Assembly: GCF_000455825.1 (NCBI RefSeq)
Contig: NZ_ATAO01000157.1
Location: 1-64,000, forward strand
Source of the DNA: Microbacterium maritypicum MF109
GTDB lineage: Bacteria > Actinomycetota > Actinomycetes > Actinomycetales > Microbacteriaceae
Direction: 5' to 3'
Length of the DNA stretch: 64,000 nucleotides
Shown here: positions 17,397 through 26,884 of the stretch, in pieces
How the letters are laid out: each line of letters opens with the position of its first letter
How positions within the stretch are numbered: position 1 is the first letter of the stretch
Notes under the pieces: generated by a model
Told to the model about the DNA's origin: nothing
What the model saw: only the letters and a program-made list of their open reading frames with translations
Databases searched by the model: none
Position numbers and translations under genes: made by a program

Positions 17397-18050
17397 TCAG
17401 GTCCGTGCGATGTACCGATGCTCGGGACGTCCTGTCGTGCCGTAGTTGAGTCGCACCTCGACGACGGTCCTGGCGGCCAGCGCCGCCAGATGCCGTTGTG
17501 CGGTCGCGCGGGAGATCCCGACGCGTTCGCCGATCTCGGCGGCTGAGGCTTCGCCGTCGCCGAGTGCCGCGAGCACGAGCTGCTCCGTCGCCGAGCGCGA
17601 GATCGACACCGGCTCACCTGCACCGTGCAGGATCGCCGCGGCGCGATCGATGTCTTCCTGGCGCAGCGCACGATCACCGCTGAGGAGGTTCCGATAGCGG
17701 ATGTAGCGGTCGAGGAGGCTCGACAGCGCTCGTCGCTCGAACGGCTTGACGAGGTAGCCCACGGCCCCCGACCGGAGCGCCCTGCGCACGGTGGACGCGT
17801 CGTCGGCCGCGGAGATGAGGATGGCGTCGACCCCGGACTCCCGTACGAGCGCGATGCCGTCGCCGTCAGGGAGGAAGACGTCGGCGACGAGGAGGTCAGG
17901 GCGCGACGAGCGGATGCTGTCGCGTGCCTCTGCGAGGGAGCGGACGGTCTCGGTGACGGTGCAGCCGGGGTGCTCCTCGACGATGCCCTGATGCAGCTGG
18001 GCCACTCGGAAGTCGTCGTCGAGGATGAGCACGCGCAGAGGCTCGGTCAT
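17397..18050 (-). CDS. CitB/DcuR-type response regulator
   Basis: A 217-residue two-component regulator. The N-terminal receiver domain has the acidic pocket LDDD (11-13), phosphoacceptor Asp57 in LLVADVF and the conserved Lys in YLVKPF. The C-terminal winged helix-turn-helix (about 150-200, ISRATAQRHLAAL) is of the CitB/DcuR class that responds to citrate or C4-dicarboxylates. Its ATG overlaps the kinase stop as ATGA, so the pair is translationally coupled. The likely target is the divergent CitMHS transporter. Confidence 0.9.
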   Translation of the reverse strand: MTEPLRVLILDDDFRVAQLHQGIVEEHPGCTVTETVRSLAEARDSIRSSRPDLLVADVFLPDGDGIALVRESGVDAILISAADDASTVRRALRSGAVGYLVKPFERRALSSLLDRYIRYRNLLSGDRALRQEDIDRAAAILHGAGEPVSISRSATEQLVLAALGDGEASAAEIGERVGISRATAQRHLAALAARTVVEVRLNYGTTGRPEHRYIART

Positions 18051-19702
18051 GTGTTCTCCTTCTCATCGTGGCGGGCTCTGTCGATGGCTCCGCCGATGCG
18101 CGCGGCGAACACCGCGCCGCGGTCGGGCCCGCCCGGATCGATCACCCAGAGGTCTCCACCGCTCCGACGGGCGATCTCCGTCGAGAGGGGCAGCCCGATC
18201 CCGTGCCCGTGCACGTCTCCGGCGGCATCCTGCTCCCGCGACGGCGGCGCCCACGGGTCGCTGCCCCCGAGGCCGGACCCCGAATCGGAGACGGTGAACA
18301 CGAGGGCGTCGCCGTCGTCCAGCACGGCGACCTCGACCCAGCGTGGTCTCCGCTCGCCTGCGACGGCGGCGGCAACGGCGTTGTCGATGAGGTTGCCGAG
18401 CACGGCGGCGACGTCTTCCGCCTCGCGGACGGTCCCGAGCAGCTGGGTGTCGTCCGCGATCCGAAGGGCCACCCCGCGCTCCCCGGCCTCGACGCCCTTG
18501 GCGCCGAGGAACGAGTGCAGGAAGGGATCGCCGAGGAGGTCCAATCCGACGACGGGGAACACCACCGGCCCCCGCTCCACGAGTTCGCCGAGGAACGTGC
18601 GCGCCTCTCGCACCCGATCGGCGTCGATGAGCCCGGCCGCCACATGCATGCGGTTGGCGAACTCGTGCCGCTGTACGCGCAACGCCGCCGTCATCGTCCT
18701 GACGGTCTCCAGCCGCTCGGTCAGGGCGACCAGATCCGTGCGATCACGCACGATCAGCACGTCGCCGAGCGCGTGGCCGTCGCGCACCACGGGGCGAGAG
18801 TCGAGGTAGAGCATCCGGTCGCCGACGATGGCACGGGAACGGGTGCGTGCGCCTGTCGCCGCCTCGAGGACGGCTGTGGCCAGGCCGAGTTCCTCGATGG
18901 GCCTTCCGATGGGATCGTGGAGCCCCAGCAGGCGATCGGCGGCGGCATTGCTCACGCGCACCACTCCTCGGGGGTCGACGGCGATGACGCCGTCGTCCAC
19001 GCCGTCCAGCACCGCCGTCTGGTTCTGGACGAGTGCCACGAGTTCTTCCGGCTGGACTCCGAAGGTCAGACGCTCCCAGCGCCGGCGGAGCAGCAGGAAT
19101 GCGAGGCCGGCCAGGGCGAGCGCACCCGCCGCTGTGACTCCGATCACCGTCAGCAGGGGAGGGAGATCATCGAACACCCCGGCACGCTCGAAACCCACGC
19201 TGACCTCGCCCACCGGCGTACCGGCGTCGTTGCGGACGGGGACTTTCGCCCGTGCGGATTCGCCGAGTGTGCCCGTCTGCCAGTCGAGCACCTCCGCGCC
19301 GGCGAGCACCTCCTCGTAGGGAGTGCTGACCTCTTCGCCTATGCGGGAGGGAGTGGGGTGCGCGAGTCGGATGCCGTTGTCATCGGTGAGCACGACGAAC
19401 AGCGCGCCGGTGCGGCTCGTCACGTCGGAGGCGATGCGCTGCAGGTCGCCGTCGCGCAGCTCCGCCGCGTCGGGAGTGCCGTCCGAGAGCGAGATGCGCG
19501 TGACCTCTGCACGTACCTGCGGGTCCTCGGCGAGGGTGCGGGCGATGCCCAACGCGGTCGACTCGGCCTCTGCGCGCAACTGCTGCACGGTGAGCAGCAG
19601 ATACACGCCCGTACAGAGGACGACGACGAGGGTCACCGTGGCGAGCTGGAGCAGCAGGGCGCGCGTGGCGAACCGCGGTCTGGTCGACATCGTCCTCGGC
19701 AC
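18047..19702 (-). CDS. CitA/DcuS-type sensor histidine kinase
   Basis: A 551-residue membrane sensor. Two transmembrane helices (about residues 12-36 and 165-190) enclose an extracytoplasmic ligand domain of the CitA/DcuS type, followed by a cytoplasmic PAS domain, a SpoOB-like dimerisation helix with the phospho-His in RHEFANRMH, and an HATPase domain with NLIDNAVAAA and a glycine-rich lid. The family senses citrate, fumarate or malate outside the cell. GTG at 19702 was chosen because GGAGGAG lies seven bases upstream; the ATG four codons later is an alternative. Confidence 0.9.
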   Translation of the reverse strand: MPRTMSTRPRFATRALLLQLATVTLVVVLCTGVYLLLTVQQLRAEAESTALGIARTLAEDPQVRAEVTRISLSDGTPDAAELRDGDLQRIASDVTSRTGALFVVLTDDNGIRLAHPTPSRIGEEVSTPYEEVLAGAEVLDWQTGTLGESARAKVPVRNDAGTPVGEVSVGFERAGVFDDLPPLLTVIGVTAAGALALAGLAFLLLRRRWERLTFGVQPEELVALVQNQTAVLDGVDDGVIAVDPRGVVRVSNAAADRLLGLHDPIGRPIEELGLATAVLEAATGARTRSRAIVGDRMLYLDSRPVVRDGHALGDVLIVRDRTDLVALTERLETVRTMTAALRVQRHEFANRMHVAAGLIDADRVREARTFLGELVERGPVVFPVVGLDLLGDPFLHSFLGAKGVEAGERGVALRIADDTQLLGTVREAEDVAAVLGNLIDNAVAAAVAGERRPRWVEVAVLDDGDALVFTVSDSGSGLGGSDPWAPPSREQDAAGDVHGHGIGLPLSTEIARRSGGDLWVIDPGGPDRGAVFAARIGGAIDRARHDEKENT

Positions 19703-19725
19703 CGTGCTTCTCCTCCGCTCCTGCC

Positions 19726-19784
19726 GCGCAATATGCGCAGAACCCACGCTACGCGCACAACGTCGGGGAATGCGGGATACCGCA
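19726..19784. promoter_or_regulatory. Divergent control region with two short inverted repeats
   Basis: Between the kinase and transporter starts lie GCGCA-ATA-TGCGC (19726-19738) and TGCGG-GATA-CCGCA (19771-19784). They are short, but they share a TGCG core and lie where the CitB-type regulator would bind. Operator role is inference. Confidence 0.35.
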
Positions 19785-19858
19785 CCCGGACGTGGTCGAT
19801 TGCCTAGTCTCGACAGGATCCGTCGCCGATGACGGAGCCACGACGAAGGAGTCAACGC

Positions 19859-21403
19859 ATGCCAGACGCACTCACCGGCCTGTTCGCGGCCGCCGAAGAG
19901 GCGCCGACCTACGACGTGGCGTTCGTGCCGCCCGAGTGGGTGCTGGTGCTCCTCGGATTCACCATGGTGCTCGCGTTCATGACGCTCATCATGACCAAGC
20001 GCCTCACGCCCATGGTGGCCCTGATCCTCGTGCCGACCGCGTTCGGACTCTTCGCGGGAGCGGGCCTCGGCCTCGGCGACATGATCCTCGACTCGATCGG
20101 CGCGATGGCCCCGACCGCGGCGCTGCTCATGTTCGCGATCATGTTCTTCGGCATCATGATCGACGTGGGGCTCTTCGATCCGCTCATCCGGCTGATCACC
20201 CGCCTGCTCGGAGACGATCCCGCCAAGGTGGTGCTCGGCACCGCGATCCTCGCCGGTGCGGTGTCCCTCGACGGCGACGGCTCGACGACCTTCATCATCA
20301 CGACCTCGGCGATGCTGCCGATATACCTCCGACTGGGGATGAGCCCGGTCGTGCTGACGTGCGTCGCCGGACTCATGAACGGCACCCTGAACATCGTGCC
20401 GTGGGGAGGGCCCACGGTCCGGGCGGCGACCGCTCTGGGACTGCAGCCGACCGACATCTTCGTCCCGATGCTTCCCGCGCTGGGCGCCGGGATCGTCGTG
20501 ACGCTCGGCTTCGCGTGGATCCTGGGGCTGCAGGAACGCCGTCGACTCGGACGGCTGGACTCCGAGGGGCTGCTGGTCGGGGCCGACGGGGGATCGCTCT
20601 CGACGGTGCCGAAGATCTTCCGCGGAGCCGAGCCGAAGCCGGGTGCACGTGCGTCGCTGCGCACCGGGAACCTGGTGGTCGTCGCCGGTGGACACGCCCC
20701 TGTCTCGGCCGCGAACGTCGATCCTGCCGATACGGCCATGGCCGACACGATGCTGGATCCTGCACGCCCCACCCTCCGGCCGAAGCTCATCTGGTTCAAC
20801 CTGGTGCTCACCGTCGCGGTGATGGTGCTGCTGGTGCTCGACATCCTGCCGCTGCCGTACGTGTTCATGGTGGGCGCCGGGCTGGCCCTCGTCATCAACT
20901 TCCGCGGCATCAAGGAGCAGGCGTCGGAGATCGTGGCGCACGCTCCGAGCATCGTGGGGGTCGTCTCCATGGTCATCGCGGCCGGGGTCCTGGTCGGCGT
21001 GCTCACCGGCACCGGGATGGTCGATGCGATGGCCACATGGATCACGAACGTGCTGCCGCCGGCCCTCGGACCTTTCCTGGCGCCGATCACCGGCGTCCTC
21101 TCGATCCCGTTCACGTTCTTCATGTCGAACGATGCGTTCTACTTCGGCATCCTCCCGGTGCTCGCACAGAGCGCGGCGAACTTCGGCATCGATCCTGTCG
21201 AGATGGCGAGGGCGTCCATCACGGGGCAGCCCGTGCACCTGCAGAGCCCGCTCGTGCCGGCGATCCTGCTGCTCGTGTCGCTCGCGAGCGTGAACCTCGG
21301 TGATCACCACCGCAAGGTGCTGTGGCGTGCGACGATCGTCTCGCTGGTCATGCTCGGTGTCGGCATCCTGACCGGCGCCGTCCCGTTCTTCGTGGCGCAG
21401 TGA
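19859..21403 (+). CDS. CitMHS-family citrate/metal:proton symporter
   Basis: A 514-residue polytopic transporter (about 12 helices) of the CitMHS family, which takes up citrate complexed to Mg2+ or Ca2+ with protons. Family features include the motif ILAGAVSLDGDGSTTF, the second-repeat segment FTFFMSNDAFYFG and a hydrophilic central loop (about residues 220-290). The ATG has AAGGAG seven bases upstream; an upstream in-frame ATG lacks one. Divergent from the CitA/CitB-like pair, which probably induces it when citrate is present. Which metal is carried cannot be read from sequence. Confidence 0.92.
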   Translation: MPDALTGLFAAAEEAPTYDVAFVPPEWVLVLLGFTMVLAFMTLIMTKRLTPMVALILVPTAFGLFAGAGLGLGDMILDSIGAMAPTAALLMFAIMFFGIMIDVGLFDPLIRLITRLLGDDPAKVVLGTAILAGAVSLDGDGSTTFIITTSAMLPIYLRLGMSPVVLTCVAGLMNGTLNIVPWGGPTVRAATALGLQPTDIFVPMLPALGAGIVVTLGFAWILGLQERRRLGRLDSEGLLVGADGGSLSTVPKIFRGAEPKPGARASLRTGNLVVVAGGHAPVSAANVDPADTAMADTMLDPARPTLRPKLIWFNLVLTVAVMVLLVLDILPLPYVFMVGAGLALVINFRGIKEQASEIVAHAPSIVGVVSMVIAAGVLVGVLTGTGMVDAMATWITNVLPPALGPFLAPITGVLSIPFTFFMSNDAFYFGILPVLAQSAANFGIDPVEMARASITGQPVHLQSPLVPAILLLVSLASVNLGDHHRKVLWRATIVSLVMLGVGILTGAVPFFVAQ

Positions 21404-21409
21404 CGACCC

Positions 21410-21446
21410 GCCGACGGGGAGCGCGGATGCCGTGTTCCCCGTCGGC
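21410..21446 (+). terminator. Hairpin after the CitMHS gene
   Basis: GCCGACGGGGA at 21410-21420 pairs perfectly with TCCCCGTCGGC at 21436-21446 around a 15-base loop, seven bases after the transporter stop. There is no T tract, so it may act as a Rho-type or mRNA-stabilising end. Confidence 0.6.
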
Positions 21447-21473
21447 CGGCGTGCGGAGCGCTATGCTCGGCGC

Positions 21474-21881
21474 GTGATCACATTCCTCTTCCGCGGCCTG
21501 CTCTACGTGGTGTCGGCCGGTCTCGGCCTGATCGCCGCCGACCTCCTGCTCGACGGCTTCGAGATCGAATGGGACAAGTGGTGGGGCTTCGTCATCTGCA
21601 TCCTGATCTTCGCGATCCTGCAGAGCGTGCTCGCGCCGTGGGTCGCCAAGGTCGCCAATCGCTACGCGCCGGTGCTGATGGGAGGCATCGGGATCTTCTC
21701 GACGCTGATCTCCCTCATCGTCGTCGTCCTGCTCCCCATCGGCGGGCTGCGCATCACGGACCTCACCGGCTGGCTGCTCGGTTCGGTCATCGTGTGGCTG
21801 ATCACCGCGGTGGGCAGCGTGGTGCTCCCTCTCATCTTCCTGCGCAAGAAGGTCGAGTCCGTGAAGTCCGCACGCCGCTGA
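21474..21881 (+). CDS. Small membrane protein, phage-holin-like family 4 (YvlD type)
   Basis: A 135-residue protein with four predicted helices, matching the YvlD/phage holin family 4 pattern (LFRGLLYVVSAGLGLIAADLLLDGFEI near the N-terminus in two blocks, and a final KKVESVK basic tail). Despite the family name, chromosomal members are not phage genes; their role in envelope biology is unclear. The GTG is exactly six bases downstream of TATGCT with no ribosome site, a clear leaderless start. Confidence 0.85.
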   Translation: MITFLFRGLLYVVSAGLGLIAADLLLDGFEIEWDKWWGFVICILIFAILQSVLAPWVAKVANRYAPVLMGGIGIFSTLISLIVVVLLPIGGLRITDLTGWLLGSVIVWLITAVGSVVLPLIFLRKKVESVKSARR

Positions 21882-21902
21882 CGGGCCCACGCGGCACCGG
21901 GT

Positions 21903-22475
21903 TCAGATCGCGTAGTGGTCGGGAGCGGTGAGGAGCGCCCTGGTGTCTTCTCCGAGCGTGCGGTGGCGCGGCTTCGCCGGCACCCCGACGAGCACGCTGT
22001 CAGCCGGGGCATCGCGTGTGACGACGGCATTCGCCCCGACCACGGATCCCGCGCCGATCGTGACGGGCCCCAGGATCTTGGCACCGGCGCCCACGGCGAC
22101 GCCGTCTCCGAGCGTGGGGTGACGCTTGCCCGATGTCCGCGTACGTCCGCCGAGGGTGACGCCGTGGTAGAGCATCACGTCATCGCCCACCACAGCGGTC
22201 TCCCCGATCACGACGCCCATTCCGTGATCGATGAAGAACCGCCGGCCGATCCTCGCACCGGGGTGTATCTCGATCCCCGTGAGCCAGCGCGAGACCTGCG
22301 AACCGGCGCGCGCGAGCAGGCGCAGCCGTCGCCGCCAGAGCGCGTGCGAGACGCGGTGCGCCCAGATGGCATGCAGGCCGGGATACAGCAGAGCGACTTC
22401 GACGGCGCTGCGCGCGGCTGGATCGCGGAGGCGCGCTGCTGCGATGTCCTCGCGCATCCGCCCGAAAATGCCCAT
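21903..22475 (-). CDS. cysE: Serine O-acetyltransferase
   Basis: A 190-residue enzyme that acetylates L-serine to O-acetylserine for cysteine synthesis. It is the short actinobacterial/Gram-positive form: an N-terminal helical part followed by the left-handed hexapeptide beta-helix (about residues 65-165), with [11 protein letters not shown] and the catalytic His in [14 protein letters not shown]. The ATG is eight bases after the cysK stop, so the two form an operon. The C-terminus does not end in a typical CysK-docking Ile motif beyond the final HYAI, which could still serve as one. Confidence 0.95.
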   Translation of the reverse strand: MGIFGRMREDIAAARLRDPAARSAVEVALLYPGLHAIWAHRVSHALWRRRLRLLARAGSQVSRWLTGIEIHPGARIGRRFFIDHGMGVVIGETAVVGDDVMLYHGVTLGGRTRTSGKRHPTLGDGVAVGAGAKILGPVTIGAGSVVGANAVVTRDAPADSVLVGVPAKPRHRTLGEDTRALLTAPDHYAI

Positions 22476-22483
22476 CGACAGCC

Positions 22484-23422
22484 TCAGTCTTCGCGCAGGT
22501 CCTCGAACAGCGCGGTGGAGAGATAGCGCTCACCGGTGTCCGGGATCACGACGACGATCGTCTTGCCGGCGTTCTCCGGACGGGCGGCGACCTTGAGCGC
22601 CGCGGCGACGGCAGCACCCGACGACATGCCGACGAGGAGACCCTCCTTGGCCGCGAGCTCACGCGCGACGCGGATGGACTCGTCGAACTCCGCCATGAGT
22701 ATCTCGTCGAGCACGTCGCGGTCGAGCACGTCGGGGACGAAGTTCGGGCCGATCCCCTGGATCTTGTGGGGGCCGGGGCGTCCCTCGGTCAGCACGGGGG
22801 AGTCCTTGGGCTCGACGGCGATCACCTGGACGCCGGGCTTGGCGGCCTTGAGCGCCTGGCCCGTTCCGGTGACGGTCCCACCGGTACCGACGCCCGCGAC
22901 GAGGATGTCGACGGCGCCGTCGGTGTCGCGCAGGATCTCCTGCGCCGTGGTCTCGCGGTGGATCTGGGGGTTCGCGGCGTTCTCGAACTGCCGGATCCAG
23001 ATCGCGCCGGGGGTCTCGGCGACGATGCGCTTGGTCTCCTCGATCGCACCGCTCATGCCCTTGGTGGGATCGGTGAGCACGATCTCCGCGCCGAACGCCT
23101 TGAGCAGGACCCGGCGCTCCTTCGACATGGACGCAGGCATCGTGAGGATCACCCGGTAGCCCCGCGCGGCACCCACCATCGCGAGGGCGATGCCGGTGTT
23201 GCCGCTGGTCGACTCGACGATCGTGCCGCCCGGCTGCAGCTCGCCCGATGCCTCGGCGGCGTTGATCATGGCGATGCCGATCCGATCCTTCACGCTCGAC
23301 GCGGGGTTGTAGTACTCGAGCTTGGCGAGGACGGTGGCGCCCAGTCCCTCGGTCACCCTGTTCAGCCGGACGAGCGGGGTGTTGCCGAAAGCGGTCGTGA
23401 TGTCGGAGTGGATACCGGGCAT
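22484..23422 (-). CDS. cysK: O-acetylserine sulfhydrylase (cysteine synthase)
   Basis: A 312-residue PLP enzyme that makes cysteine from O-acetylserine and sulfide. PLP Lys45 is in [11 protein letters not shown], the substrate loop is [11 protein letters not shown], and the phosphate-binding loop is [17 protein letters not shown] precedes the ATG. An in-frame upstream extension overlaps prmC on the opposite strand and is not conserved. First gene of the cysK-cysE operon, divergent from prmC. Confidence 0.97.
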   Translation of the reverse strand: MPGIHSDITTAFGNTPLVRLNRVTEGLGATVLAKLEYYNPASSVKDRIGIAMINAAEASGELQPGGTIVESTSGNTGIALAMVGAARGYRVILTMPASMSKERRVLLKAFGAEIVLTDPTKGMSGAIEETKRIVAETPGAIWIRQFENAANPQIHRETTAQEILRDTDGAVDILVAGVGTGGTVTGTGQALKAAKPGVQVIAVEPKDSPVLTEGRPGPHKIQGIGPNFVPDVLDRDVLDEILMAEFDESIRVARELAAKEGLLVGMSSGAAVAAALKVAARPENAGKTIVVVIPDTGERYLSTALFEDLRED

Positions 23423-23522
23423 GGTGAGCCTTCCTGTGCGGGGGTCGCTGCCGCACCAGCCTAGGGGAGCGTCCCTATGGGCGAGGCTTTGTGACGTCAG
23501 CGCGCGCTCTACGCTGGAAGAC

Positions 23523-24383
23523 ATGTCCGACACCTCCCTCGCCGCCGTGGTCCGCACGGCTGCCCAGCGTCTCGCCGACGTCGGGGTCCCTGACCCGCTG
23601 GTCGACGCCGAGCTCCTCGCCGGTCACCTGCTCGGCCGTCGGCGCGGCGAGGTGCAGGCGGCGATCGTTCGCGGAGACGACGTCGACGACGAGACGGCAG
23701 CGGCTCTCGACGTTCTCATCACGCGTCGGGCTGCCCGTGAGCCGCTGCAGCACATCACCGGTACCGCGCCGTTCCGCCACCTCGAGCTCGCCGTCGGTCC
23801 CGGCGTCTTCGTGCCGCGTCCGGAGACCGAGACCGTCGTCCAGTACGCCATCGACGCCCTGCTGAACTCGGCCGAGCCCGCCCCGATCGGGATCGATCTC
23901 GGAACCGGGAGTGGCGCGATCGCCGTCGCGATGGCCACCGAGGTGCCGCACGCCCGCATCTTCGCGGCCGAGCTCTCCGCGGATGCCCACGCCTGGGCGC
24001 GTCGAAACGTCGCAGGGATCGACAACCTGACACTCGTCCTGTCCGACCTGGGCGAGGCGTTCCCGGAACTCGAGGGCACGGCGTCCGTGGTCATCTCGAA
24101 TCCGCCGTACGTGCCCGACGCCGCGATCCCGCGCGATCCGGAGGTGCGACTCTTCGATCCGGCGATGGCGTTGTACGGGGGAGAGGACGGGCTCGACATC
24201 GTGCGCGTGCTCAGCTCGCGGGCGCTGCGATTGCTTCGTCCCGGGGGCCTGCTGGTCATCGAGCACGGCGAACTGCAGGGCGAATCGATCAGGGAGATCC
24301 TCACCCTCGACGGCTGGCGCGCGGCGGCGACACATCGCGACCTGACACTGCGCGATCGCACCACCACCGCACTCCGACCCTGA
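23523..24383 (+). CDS. prmC: Release factor glutamine methyltransferase
   Basis: A 286-residue SAM-dependent methyltransferase that N5-methylates the GGQ glutamine of release factors RF1 and RF2. The SAM motif is [10 protein letters not shown], and the catalytic NPPY is at residues 193-196. The ATG is seven bases after TACGCT with no ribosome site, so it is probably leaderless. It starts the conserved prmC-tsaC-wecA-atp run. Its usual partner prfA lies 6 kb upstream. Confidence 0.96.
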   Translation: MSDTSLAAVVRTAAQRLADVGVPDPLVDAELLAGHLLGRRRGEVQAAIVRGDDVDDETAAALDVLITRRAAREPLQHITGTAPFRHLELAVGPGVFVPRPETETVVQYAIDALLNSAEPAPIGIDLGTGSGAIAVAMATEVPHARIFAAELSADAHAWARRNVAGIDNLTLVLSDLGEAFPELEGTASVVISNPPYVPDAAIPRDPEVRLFDPAMALYGGEDGLDIVRVLSSRALRLLRPGGLLVIEHGELQGESIREILTLDGWRAAATHRDLTLRDRTTTALRP

Positions 24384-24435
24384 TCAGCAACCTCGGAGCA
24401 TGCTCACCGGCCGCGCCGCATAGAATCGAACCGTC

Positions 24436-25170
24436 ATGTCAACCATCTTCGACTGCAGCGACGAGTCGCAGCTCCTCGCCGGAATGCGTCATGCGCGCCA
24501 GGCGATCGGCCGTGGCGACCTCATCGTCATCCCCACAGACACGGTGTACGGCGTCGGCGCCGATGCCTTCTCGCCGGCCGCTGTCCAGCGGCTCCTCGAC
24601 GCGAAGGGGCGGGGCCGCGACCAGCCGCCGCCCGTGCTGATCGGCACGAAGGAGACACTCGCCGCCCTCGCCGAATCGGTTCCCGAACCGGTGGAGCGGC
24701 TGGTCGAGGCGTTCTGGCCCGGTGGGCTCACGATCGTGCTGCCCGCGCAGCCGTCGCTGGTCTGGGACCTCGGTGAGACGCTCGGCACCGTCGCCGTCCG
24801 CATGCCGGAGGGGCGGGTCGCACTCGAACTGCTCGCGGAGACCGGTCCACTGGCCGTCTCCAGCGCGAACCTCACGGGGGAGGCCGCCGCCATCTCCGCG
24901 TACGACGCCGAGAAGATGCTGGGTGACAGCGTCGCGGTCTACCTGGCGGACGGACTGAGCAAGAACGGCATCGCGTCGACCATCGTCGATGCGACCTCGT
25001 TGGTCCGCCGCGGTGCGGACTCCGAGACGGGAGGCGTGCGCATCCTCCGCGACGGCGCCGTGACACGGGAGCAGCTGCAGGAGGTGCTCGGAGATCTCCT
25101 CGAGCCCGAGGACGATGCCGAGCACGAGCATCACCACCAGCATGCACCGGACCAGGACGGGGATTCGTGA
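24436..25170 (+). CDS. L-threonylcarbamoyladenylate synthase (Sua5/YrdC/TsaC family)
   Basis: A 244-residue protein that makes threonylcarbamoyl-AMP for the t6A modification of tRNAs reading ANN codons. The YrdC fold covers about residues 10-210, with PTDTVYGVGADAF, KGRGRDQPPPVLIG and the SSANLTG nucleotide-binding segment. The C-terminus carries an acidic and His-rich tail (EHEHHHQH) not needed by the family; it could bind metal or be neutral. TAGAAT ends nine bases before the ATG. The stop overlaps the wecA GTG (GTGA). Confidence 0.93.
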   Translation: MSTIFDCSDESQLLAGMRHARQAIGRGDLIVIPTDTVYGVGADAFSPAAVQRLLDAKGRGRDQPPPVLIGTKETLAALAESVPEPVERLVEAFWPGGLTIVLPAQPSLVWDLGETLGTVAVRMPEGRVALELLAETGPLAVSSANLTGEAAAISAYDAEKMLGDSVAVYLADGLSKNGIASTIVDATSLVRRGADSETGGVRILRDGAVTREQLQEVLGDLLEPEDDAEHEHHHQHAPDQDGDS

Positions 25171-26336
25171 AGCAGTATCTCTTCACGATCATCCTCACCG
25201 CCGCGATCACGTTCGTACTGACCTGGGCGGTGTGGAAGCTGAGCCTCCGGTTCAAGCTGTACCCCGCCATCCGCGACCGTGACGTGCACACCACGCCCAA
25301 GCCCCGTCTGGGCGGCGTCGCGATCTTCCTCGCCATCGCCGCGGCGTTCGGGTTCTCCGCGATCAATCCCTTCTTCCAGAGCATCTGGATCCCCCCGCAG
25401 ACCATGTGGTCGATCCTCGGCGCCTCGCTGCTGATCGCGATCATCGGGGTCGTCGACGACCTGTGGGACATCGACTGGATGATCAAGCTGGGCGCGCAGT
25501 TCCTGGCGGCGGGCGTCATCACCGTCGGCGGCGGCCTGCAGATCCTCTCGTTGCCGTTCGGTGACCTCATCGTGGTATCGAGCTGGCTGAGCATCACCAT
25601 CACGATGTTCGCGATCGTCATCGTGATGAACGCGGTGAACTTCATCGACGGGCTCGACGGGCTCGTCGCGGGCGTGTGCCTGATCTCGAACGGTGTGTTC
25701 TTCGCCTATTCCTACATCTTCACGCGCGACTCGGGCGCGTCCAGCTACTTCAACCTCTCGACCTTCATCGCGGCGGTGCTCATCGGCGCCTGCCTCGGCT
25801 TCCTGCCGTTGAACTGGAGTCCGGCGAAGATCTTCATGGGCGATTCCGGGGCGCTGGTGATCGGCCTGCTGATGGCCACATCGGCGATCGCGATCACCGG
25901 GCAGATGGACCCGTCCGCCCTCGACCCCGAGCGTCTCGGGCGTTCCCAGCTGGTCGGCGCGTTCCTGCCCATCCTGCTGCCACTGCTGGTCGTGCTGCTC
26001 CCGCTGCTCGACTTCGGGCTCGCCGTGCTCCGCCGGATGAGCGCCGGTCGCTCGCCGTTCTCGCCCGACCGGAAGCACCTGCATCACCGCATGCTCGATC
26101 TCGGTCACCGCGACCGCGACGCCGTGCTCATCTTCTATGCCTGGACGGCCGTCGTCTCGCTCGCCGTCCTCCTGATGTACGTCGGTGCCCGGGAGGACTG
26201 GCCCGGCCAGTATCTGCCGGGCGTCGGCTTCGGCATCGTGGGCATCGCCGCCTGCCTCGTCGTCACGCTGAGTCCCACCCGCCGCAGGAAGAGCGCAGCG
26301 GGCGCCGAACCCGAACCGACACCCGTGGAGTCCTGA
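25167..26336 (+). CDS. WecA-like undecaprenyl-phosphate glycosyl-1-phosphate transferase
   Basis: A 389-residue polytopic enzyme of the MraY/WecA family that transfers a sugar-1-phosphate (typically GlcNAc-1-P) to a polyprenyl phosphate carrier, starting cell-wall polysaccharide synthesis. Conserved acidic motifs are present: GVVDDLWD, NFIDGLDG and FMGDSG, plus the cytoplasmic HLHHRMLD motif near residue 300 that distinguishes WecA-type enzymes. GTG start overlapping the previous stop. The next gene starts within its stop codon (TGATG). Confidence 0.93.
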   Translation: MKQYLFTIILTAAITFVLTWAVWKLSLRFKLYPAIRDRDVHTTPKPRLGGVAIFLAIAAAFGFSAINPFFQSIWIPPQTMWSILGASLLIAIIGVVDDLWDIDWMIKLGAQFLAAGVITVGGGLQILSLPFGDLIVVSSWLSITITMFAIVIVMNAVNFIDGLDGLVAGVCLISNGVFFAYSYIFTRDSGASSYFNLSTFIAAVLIGACLGFLPLNWSPAKIFMGDSGALVIGLLMATSAIAITGQMDPSALDPERLGRSQLVGAFLPILLPLLVVLLPLLDFGLAVLRRMSAGRSPFSPDRKHLHHRMLDLGHRDRDAVLIFYAWTAVVSLAVLLMYVGAREDWPGQYLPGVGFGIVGIAACLVVTLSPTRRRKSAAGAEPEPTPVES

Positions 26337-26854
26337 TGAGCCCGAGCCCCGTTTCCAGCACGCCGATCCTGCGCCGGACCCTGATCTGGTCGGCGATCGC
26401 CACCGCGGTGCTCGCGATCGTGGCGGGCGGAGTCGGTTATCTCGTCGCCCAGGGGGAGGGGCTCGTCAGTGGCCTGCTCGGTGTCGTCCTGGCTGCCGTC
26501 TTCCTCGGGATCACCGGACTCAGCATCCTGATCGCCAACCGCTGGTTCGGGGATCCGCTGTACGTGCAGCTGTTCTTCGCGATCGTCCTGGGCGGCTGGC
26601 TGCTGAAGCTCGGCCTCTTCGTTGTCGTGATGATCCTCCTCGCCGGTCAGCCGTGGCTGCAGCCGATGGTCTTCTTCCTCTCGATCGTCGCCGGTGTGCT
26701 CATGTCGCTCGTCATCGACGTCGTCGTGCTCACCCAGATGCGGCTCCCGAACGTCAGCGACACCACGCTGCCGACCGAGGTGCCCGAGGATCGTGCCCCC
26801 GGCGCGGCCAATCACATCGACGGCGGGCCGGTCGAGGGTGGCCAGCGGTCTTAG
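26336..26854 (+). CDS. AtpI-like small membrane protein upstream of ATP synthase
   Basis: A 172-residue protein with about four helices, in the position of AtpI/UncI at the head of the atp operon. Such proteins assist assembly of the c-ring or move Mg2+; sequence similarity between them is low, so the call rests on position and topology. The C-terminal 35 residues are hydrophilic. The ATG overlaps the wecA stop by one base. A new promoter-like element follows at 26873, so the atp genes are probably also transcribed separately. Confidence 0.75.
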   Translation: MSPSPVSSTPILRRTLIWSAIATAVLAIVAGGVGYLVAQGEGLVSGLLGVVLAAVFLGITGLSILIANRWFGDPLYVQLFFAIVLGGWLLKLGLFVVVMILLAGQPWLQPMVFFLSIVAGVLMSLVIDVVVLTQMRLPNVSDTTLPTEVPEDRAPGAANHIDGGPVEGGQRS

Positions 26855-26872
26855 GGGACCCTCAGATTCTGA

Positions 26873-26878
26873 TAGTGT
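26873..26878 (+). promoter_or_regulatory. -10 box before the atp leader micro-ORF
   Basis: TAGTGT is followed by exactly six bases (tgacac) and then GTG at 26885. This is the same spacing as the leaderless genes in this window, so transcription of the atp operon probably starts at or next to that GTG. Confidence 0.55.
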
Positions 26879-26884
26879 TGACAC

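Noticed and set aside
18047..21310. 1087-codon minus-strand frame extending the histidine kinase
   Set aside because: Residues before the true GTG at 19702 are antisense to the transporter and lack domains; GGAGGAG marks the shorter start.
21474..21881. Phage origin suggested by the holin-like family name
   Set aside because: No other phage genes, no att-like repeats and normal base composition; chromosomal YvlD-type proteins share this family label.
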